DNA of 64,000 nucleotides from Portulaca oleracea (lineage: Eukaryota; Streptophyta; Magnoliopsida; Caryophyllales; Portulacaceae), in the NCBI GenBank assembly GCA_029582165.1, contig CM055888.1, positions 18,481,501 through 18,545,500 on the forward strand. The letters run 5' to 3'. Made by a program: the position numbers and the translations under genes. The notes below the pieces were generated by a model. It did no database searches. It had not been told where the DNA came from and saw nothing but the letters and a program-made list of their open reading frames with translations. Below are positions 58,375-64,000 of the stretch, piece by piece (positions within the stretch are counted from its first letter, which is position 1; each line of letters opens with the position of its first letter).

Positions 58375-59047
58375 TGTAAACACAAATTTCGGGGTCTAAA
58401 TAAATAAACACAAGAAATTAGTGAACAAATATAATATATTAATTTCAAAGGATTTTGGGTACTATCTGTATGTATTTGTTACAAAATGAAAATGTAACTC
58501 CTCCGATTCGATCTCCTTGAATGAACTTGAACGAGTCTTGAATGACTATAGTTTTGGATGAATATGATCTTGGATGACTATAGTCTTGAGTAAATATATT
58601 CTTGGATGAATGTGATCTTGAACGCGGGTCGTAGAGACTTGATCCCGATCAAGAGGAAGTGGTTTGATCTCCCACGAATGAACCACACGAGCTTAAACTT
58701 TGTTGTGCTTCTTATCTTCGAGAGAGAGACAATATCAGGGTTTTCGAGTCTTCTTTGGATGTTTTTCCAACCTCCTGTAAAGTGAAGGAAGAGACTCCCT
58801 ATTTATGGAGAACCTGAACCAACAGTTAGGCCTATTTAATTCCTTTAAAAAAAAGACAAATATTTATGTGTCATCCATGACAAGTGGCGTAATTTGATTG
58901 GCCAAAAATCTAATATCATTAAATTTATTATTAAATGATCCACCATAATTAATTTTGACACATGTCGGTTTATAATTGGCCAATTTAAAATTATTGTAAT
59001 TTCTACTTGGCGTGTCTTGATTGGTTGACAAATTTTTGTCTTCTACA
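58375..59047 (-). repeat. Array LTR-d (673 bp)
   Basis: TGTAAACACAAATTT to TTGTCTTCTACA, with a primer-site-like sequence on one side and a polypurine tract on the other. Confidence 0.9.
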
Positions 59048-60144
59048 AATGCCCCCTCGAGAGTTGGCCACGCTTACAACTTGGTAGTAATGGCCGCAGT
59101 TGGGTCTCGAAACTTGAATGGAATACTTGCACCATAGACTTTGTATGCAGTACCCAGGTCAATTTTGACTTGATAAGATGGTCGGAACTTCATTAAAATT
59201 GTTCAACCAGGTTCCACAAAATTTGAACATTACACACATACATATAAAATATATACAGGAAGATTTCATCAAATAAGAAAAGATCATCTTTATAATCATT
59301 GTAGGTGTGTTTATAAAAGTTGCATCAATATATCCATGAGTGATGAAATAACTTTCCACTTGCAATATATTGATATATTCTTGCCAGTTTCCTCTCTGAA
59401 AATATAACGTTGAATGCTAACTTTTAGCAGGAAAGGAAATAAATCCTTGCATTCCTCATTCTCTTATATCATGGTTGCTTTTGTAGTCCCTTGATTGTCT
59501 TTTAATTATTGTATAAAGGCATAGTCTTCCATAGCAGAGAATTTTCAAACACCCAATGTTGCATAAGTTGCCATCCATCCAAACGTACAACTTTCTTGTC
59601 ACCATCATTAATGATCCAATCATCATTGCCTCCATAATCATCCTTGATCTTTATTTTCAATGTTGCTTCAAGATTCTTCTCATCACCATCCACTGAAGTT
59701 TCATGTCGTTCATTTCAAAGCTCTTGATGACATATATAAAACTCTCCAAGGTCAAGCCTTATTCCTTTACCGACGTGGGTCATAATTATCAACAGATCCT
59801 TCATTAGTGTCATTGCCGAATCGTTTGTCATCATTAGTGTCCCTCAAGGCACCAGTAGCTCATGTAATGAGTTCGTAGCATCACTTAATGCCTTGAATTC
59901 TCCAAACACATGTCTAAATTGATGGCGTTATCTCCTGGGGTTGAAATTTGATTTCTTTTTTTAATTTCTTTTTTTTCCTTCTTTTCTTTTGTTTTTATTT
60001 TGCAAACATGTTCATTTGAAGTCGAGTAACCTTGTACAAAATTTATAGACATGGAATGACGCCAACCTTTAATAATAAGCGCGCCTTGAAGATAGCTTGC
60101 TGACTTGAAAGATGTCGTGTCGTTGAGTGTCTGCCTCAATTGCG
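59048..60144 (-). other. Array unit 4 non-coding tail
   Basis: Same tail as the other units; no gene recognised. Confidence 0.75.
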
Positions 60145-60583
60145 GGCCGTCTTGGATTATCATTTGCTGACTAGAAGACAAGAAATGACCTTTGATTGTC
60201 CTCCTTTGTTGTGAACATCAATTAAGCCCGTCTTGAGCATGTATTGGCGATCAGAAGACAAGCGTAACCTTTGATTGTCCTCCTTAGTTGGAGACATCGA
60301 TTTGGCCCGTCTTGAGCATGTATTAGCGATCCGAAGATAAGCGGTGTGCTTTGATTGTCCTCCCTAGTTGTGGACATCAATTCGGCCCGTCTTGGATTAT
60401 CATTTATCGATGAAGGGGACGGTGACCTTTGATTGTCCTCCTGAGTTGTAGACATCACTTCGGCCCGACTTGAGCATGTATTGGCAACTAGAAGACAAGC
60501 GGTTACCTTTGATTGTCCTACTCAGTTGGGAACATCAATTTAGTCCGTCTTGGATTATATCACTGATAATCGGAAGATAACTT
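60145..60583. repeat. Unit 4 tandem repeat block A, period about 80 bp
   Basis: Equivalent to 46690-47115, with more point differences such as AAGACAAGAAATGACC. Confidence 0.9.
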
Positions 60584-60674
60584 ATCTACATGTGTCTGCA
60601 TCATGCCTTTGAACACTTGATTCTCTAGATCTTTGATGCCTCGAACGTCTCGACCTTGGAAATTCAACATTCTT

Positions 60675-61240
60675 TGATGACTTGAATCTTGGACTTTGTT
60701 GACTTGGGGATCTCAAACTTGAAAATCTTGAATTTTGACTTCGGAGTACTTAACTTTGACGATTTGAGAACCTTTAATTTGATTTGAAAGTATTTAGTTT
60801 TGACTTGAAGGTCTTTAATTTTGCTGACTTGTGAGTCTTTGGTGTTGAAGACTTGAAAGTTTTGGATTTCGACATGGGAGTTTTTTCAATTTTGATGTCT
60901 TGAAAGTCTTGATTTTGGATTTGGGAGGTTTTTTTTTCCTTTTTCTTTTTGTGTGGATGACTTGGAAATCTTGAATTTTGACTTGTGGGTCTTAATTTGG
61001 ATGACTTGAAAGTCTTGAATTTTTTAATTGTGAGTCTTGATTTGGATGACTTGAAAGTCTTGAATTTTTGACTTGTGAGTCTTTATTTGGATGGATGACT
61101 TGGAAGTCTTGAATTAGGACTTGGGAGTCTTTGGTGTTGAAGACTTGGGAGTCTTGGATTTTGACTTGGAAGTCTTTAATTTTGACTTGGGAGTCCTTAT
61201 TTGGATGACTTGAAAGTCTTGAATTTTGACTTGAAAACTT
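60675..61240. repeat. Unit 4 tandem repeat block B
   Basis: GACTT-NN-AAGTC units, full length. Confidence 0.9.
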
Positions 61241-61249
61241 ACAATAAGT

Positions 61250-62831
61250 TCAATCGGATTCATCGCTCTCATCTTCATCGAACAAGATCTTGCCTTCATT
61301 TTTAAGCCTCATGACAAGCTCCTTAAAAGTTTGACACTGCTCCAACGGTTGGCTAATGATCCTGTGGTACTTGCAGTATTTAGGATCATTGATACTTCCA
61401 ACTTCATTTGGACGCTTGGACTCTGAAAGTTTAATAATTCCTTTTGCAAGAAGTTTATCAACTATCTCGGGTGTATAACCATCGGAAAAAAGATATTCTT
61501 TCGCTTCAAAAATCATTGATGAAGGAATTCCTTTTGACGTGCCCTATAGTGAAGTTTGCTTACTCATATGCATCATGTTTGAAAATTGTGAGCTCCATGT
61601 CATGTGCCCCTGTTGCCAAGTCTTGAAAAGTTGTTGGCTTACTCATATGCATAACATAAAGCAGATCAAATTCCATGCCTTGTATACACATCTCGACAGC
61701 GGAGGCTTCGGACAATCAATCCTTGCACTCAAGGCTGAGTGACCTCCAGCGATTGATATAGTCCAAGAGTTGCTCTCGGTACCACTGCTTTGTGTTTGTC
61801 AACTCCGTCATACTAACGGTCCGGTGAGTGCTGTAAAATCGATTAAGGAACTCTTGCTCCATTTTTCCCCAACTATCGATCGACTCCGGCTCCAAGTCCG
61901 TATACCAATCAAAGGCAATTCCTTTAAGGGTTCTAATGAACTGCTTCACTAGTTGATCTCCCTCAGTCCCATCAATATTGCAAGTCTCGATGAAATGAGT
62001 TATATGCTGCTTAAGATTCCCTTTACCATCGAAGTGAATGAATTTCGGCGGTTGATAGCCGTAAGGCATGCGAAGTGTGTCAATCCTCTTTGTGTAAGGC
62101 TTCATGTACAATTGAATTTTACGAGGGCCTCCCTCGATCTGAGCTTCTATCGCATCGGCTACTAGTTTTTGGATTTGCTCCACAGACAATGAGCCCGAGC
62201 CGGAACCTTCTTCATATTTCTCTTCTTCGTCTGAGTCTTCGTGATTGGATTCTTTGCCGGAATCTTCATCTCCCGAACCTTCGTCAAATTTGCTAGCGGG
62301 TCGCTCTTTTAACTTCTTTGTCAATTTCTTGATCCGCCCATCTTGTTGCTTAATATGCTCAGTCTTTTCCTTGCTTTCTTTCTCAATTCTTGCCAATGTG
62401 GCCTTCATAGTCTTTAATTCTTCTTCATAGTTAATAGCATCTGTGACCATGACGGGCATAATAATAATGTCGATAGGGTCAGTATCAAAAACGAAGGAGA
62501 GTGAATCCCTTGGAGATTTTGGCGTTTCCACGCCAACTTCATAGTCTTCATCCTCTTCACTCAATGGTTGATGGAAAATTTCATACATCCATCGAGGAAC
62601 CATCTTCTTTGGGTCAACGACTTGTGTGGAAGTAGTTTGGTTTACCCCCGGCAAGTTGGAGTTATAGATTTACAACGGGGCACTCGCAGCAACTTTTTTC
62701 TCGACCTCCACAGCGGCAGTCTTGGCCATCCTTCTGATTATTCCATTGGATGTTGCACTAGTTATTGATTCTTGTTACTTGACTTGAGAAACTTTTTTCA
62801 AAGCATGATAGATGTTGTTCTTGGGATCCAT
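61250..62831 (-). pseudogene. Array unit 4 gag
   Basis: From ATG 62831 with the shared early TAA codons. The frame from NLPGVNQTTSTQ to SLECKD (312 codons, 62654-61716) is the longest open N-terminal part in the array. A private TGA at 61716-61718 interrupts CKD-stop-LSEA. Near 61555 a segment is replaced by a copy of TTGCTTACTCATATGCA found 80 bp away, shifting the frame. The C-terminal 88 codons are open. Confidence 0.85.
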
Positions 62832-62908
62832 CTTCTTCAAATGATAAATAGTTCGTTCTTGGAGAAAGAGATGAGAGGCAGAGATGTCCCATCGAGCGTG
62901 CCAAAATT

Positions 62909-63582
62909 TGTAAACACAAATTTCCGGGTCTAAATAAATAAACACAAGAAATTAGTGAACAAATATAATATATTAATTTCAAAGGATGTTCGGTACTATC
63001 TCTATGTATTTGTTACAAAATGAAAATGTAACTCCTCCGATTCGATGTCCTTGAATGAACTTGAACGAGTCTTGAATGACCATAGTTTTGGATGAATATG
63101 ATCTTGGATGAGTATAGTCTTGAGTAAATATATTCTTGGATGAATGTGATCTTGAACGCGGGTCGTAGAGACTTGATCCCGATCAAGAGGAAGTGGTTTG
63201 ATCTCCCACGAATGAACGACACGAGCTTAAACTTTGTTGTGCTTCTTGTCTTCGAGAGAGAGAGAATATGAGAATTTTCGAGTCTTCTTTGGATGTTTTT
63301 CCAACCTCCTGTAAAGTGAAGGAAGAGACTCCCTATTTATGGAGAACCTGAACCAACAGTTAGGCCTATCTAATTCCTTTAAAAAAAAAGACAAATATTT
63401 ATGTGTCATCCATGACAAGTGGCGTAATTTGATTGGCCAAAAATCTAATATCATTAAATTTATTATTAAATGATCCACCATAATTAATTTTGACACATGT
63501 CGTTTTATAATTGGCCAAATTAAAATTATTGTAATTTCTACTTGGCGTGTCTTGATTGGTTGACAAATTTTTGTCTTCTACA
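62909..63582 (-). repeat. Array LTR-e (674 bp)
   Basis: TGTAAACACAAATTT to TTGTCTTCTACA. The array continues past it. Confidence 0.9.
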
Positions 63583-64000
63583 AATGTCCCCTCGAGAGTT
63601 GGCCACGCTTACAACTTGGTAGTAATGGCCGCGGTCGGGTCTCGAAACTTGAATGGAATACTTGCACCATTGACTTTGTATGCAGTACCCAGGTCAATTT
63701 TGACTTGATAAGATGGTCAGAACTTCATTAAAATTGTTCAACCAGGTTCCACAAAATTTGAACATTACACACATACATATAAAATATATACAGGAAGATT
63801 TCATCAAATAAGAAAAGATCATCTTTATAATCATTGTAGGTGTGTTTATAAAAGTTGCATCAATATATCCATGAGTGATGAAATAATTTTCCACTTGCAA
63901 TATATTGATATATTCTTGCCAGTTTCCTCTCTGAAAATATAACGTTGAATGCTAACTTTTAGCAGGAAAGGAAATAAATCCTTGCATTCCTCATTCTCTT
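63583..64000 (-). other. Start of array unit 5 tail, cut by window edge
   Basis: Polypurine tract (one base changed: ATGTCCCCTCGAG) and the same AT-rich tail as in the other units. Confidence 0.8.

Larger units (their letters stand above)
45464..64000 (-). mobile_element. Tandem array of gag-only Ty3/gypsy units sharing LTRs
   Basis: Five LTRs (one truncated) alternate with four full internal regions and one partial, all in the same orientation; unit length is 4.41-4.54 kb. On the minus strand each unit is LTR, primer site (TGGCACGCTCGGTGGGAC or variant), gag, two tandem-repeat blocks, long non-coding tail, polypurine tract (GAGGGGGCATT), next LTR. There is no pol. The gag type resembles plant Tat/Ogre-group elements, which is inference. 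Adjacent units share a single LTR, the pattern expected from unequal LTR-LTR recombination. The array runs off the right edge. Confidence 0.9.

Overview
This is nuclear DNA from a flowering plant; the species cannot be named from the sequence. The evidence is NB-LRR resistance genes, a plant-type split gene, a 26S rDNA fragment, plant LTR retrotransposons (CRM-like and Tekay-like chromoviruses, a copia-type LTR, a gag-only Ty3 family) and plant-style hAT MITEs. About three quarters of the window is transposon. The only genes that look like host genes lie between about 10.1 and 22.3 kb.

Layout. 1-5768: minus-strand CRM-like Ty3/gypsy element R1, with a 3' LTR cut by the window edge, a pol broken by one stop, and no gag. 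5769-9120: unassigned GC-rich then AT-rich DNA, an orphan plus-strand gag-pro fragment (R2), and a truncated minus-strand LTR (R3). 9121-10105: a fragment of 26S rDNA on the minus strand, fused to the tail of a dead NLR gene. 10106-12320: two NLR tail relics facing each other. 12705-15605: an uninterrupted CC-NB-LRR gene (minus). 16091-21950: a two-exon gene (plus), head-to-head with it. Exon 1 encodes a VQ-like segment. Exon 2 encodes an NLR lower half (winged helix plus LRRs) with no P-loop. The phases join exactly across a 3.35 kb intron. A hAT-type MITE has replaced its C-terminal tail.

23647-45463 is nested transposons. A copia-type 5' LTR and leader are followed by an 11.65 kb Tekay-like element T1, which has LTRs of 3.8 and 4.6 kb, a 5-bp target duplication, almost no coding capacity, and a 1.2 kb foldback transposon inside its right LTR. 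T1 abuts the CRM-like element R4 (plus), whose gag is split after about 30 codons by a younger minus-strand deletion derivative R5 that keeps an almost complete gag.

45464-64000 is a head-to-tail array of about 4.4-4.5 kb units: LTR, long non-coding tail with two tandem-repeat blocks, broken gag, primer site, next LTR. It holds five LTRs and four internal regions, and neighbouring units share an LTR. All four gag copies carry the same two upstream stops plus private lesions.

The most interesting unit is the head-to-head NLR pair: a full CC-NB-LRR and an NB-less LRR protein with a VQ-like N-terminal segment. Its layout recalls known plant sensor/executor NLR pairs, but the partnership is inferred from arrangement alone.
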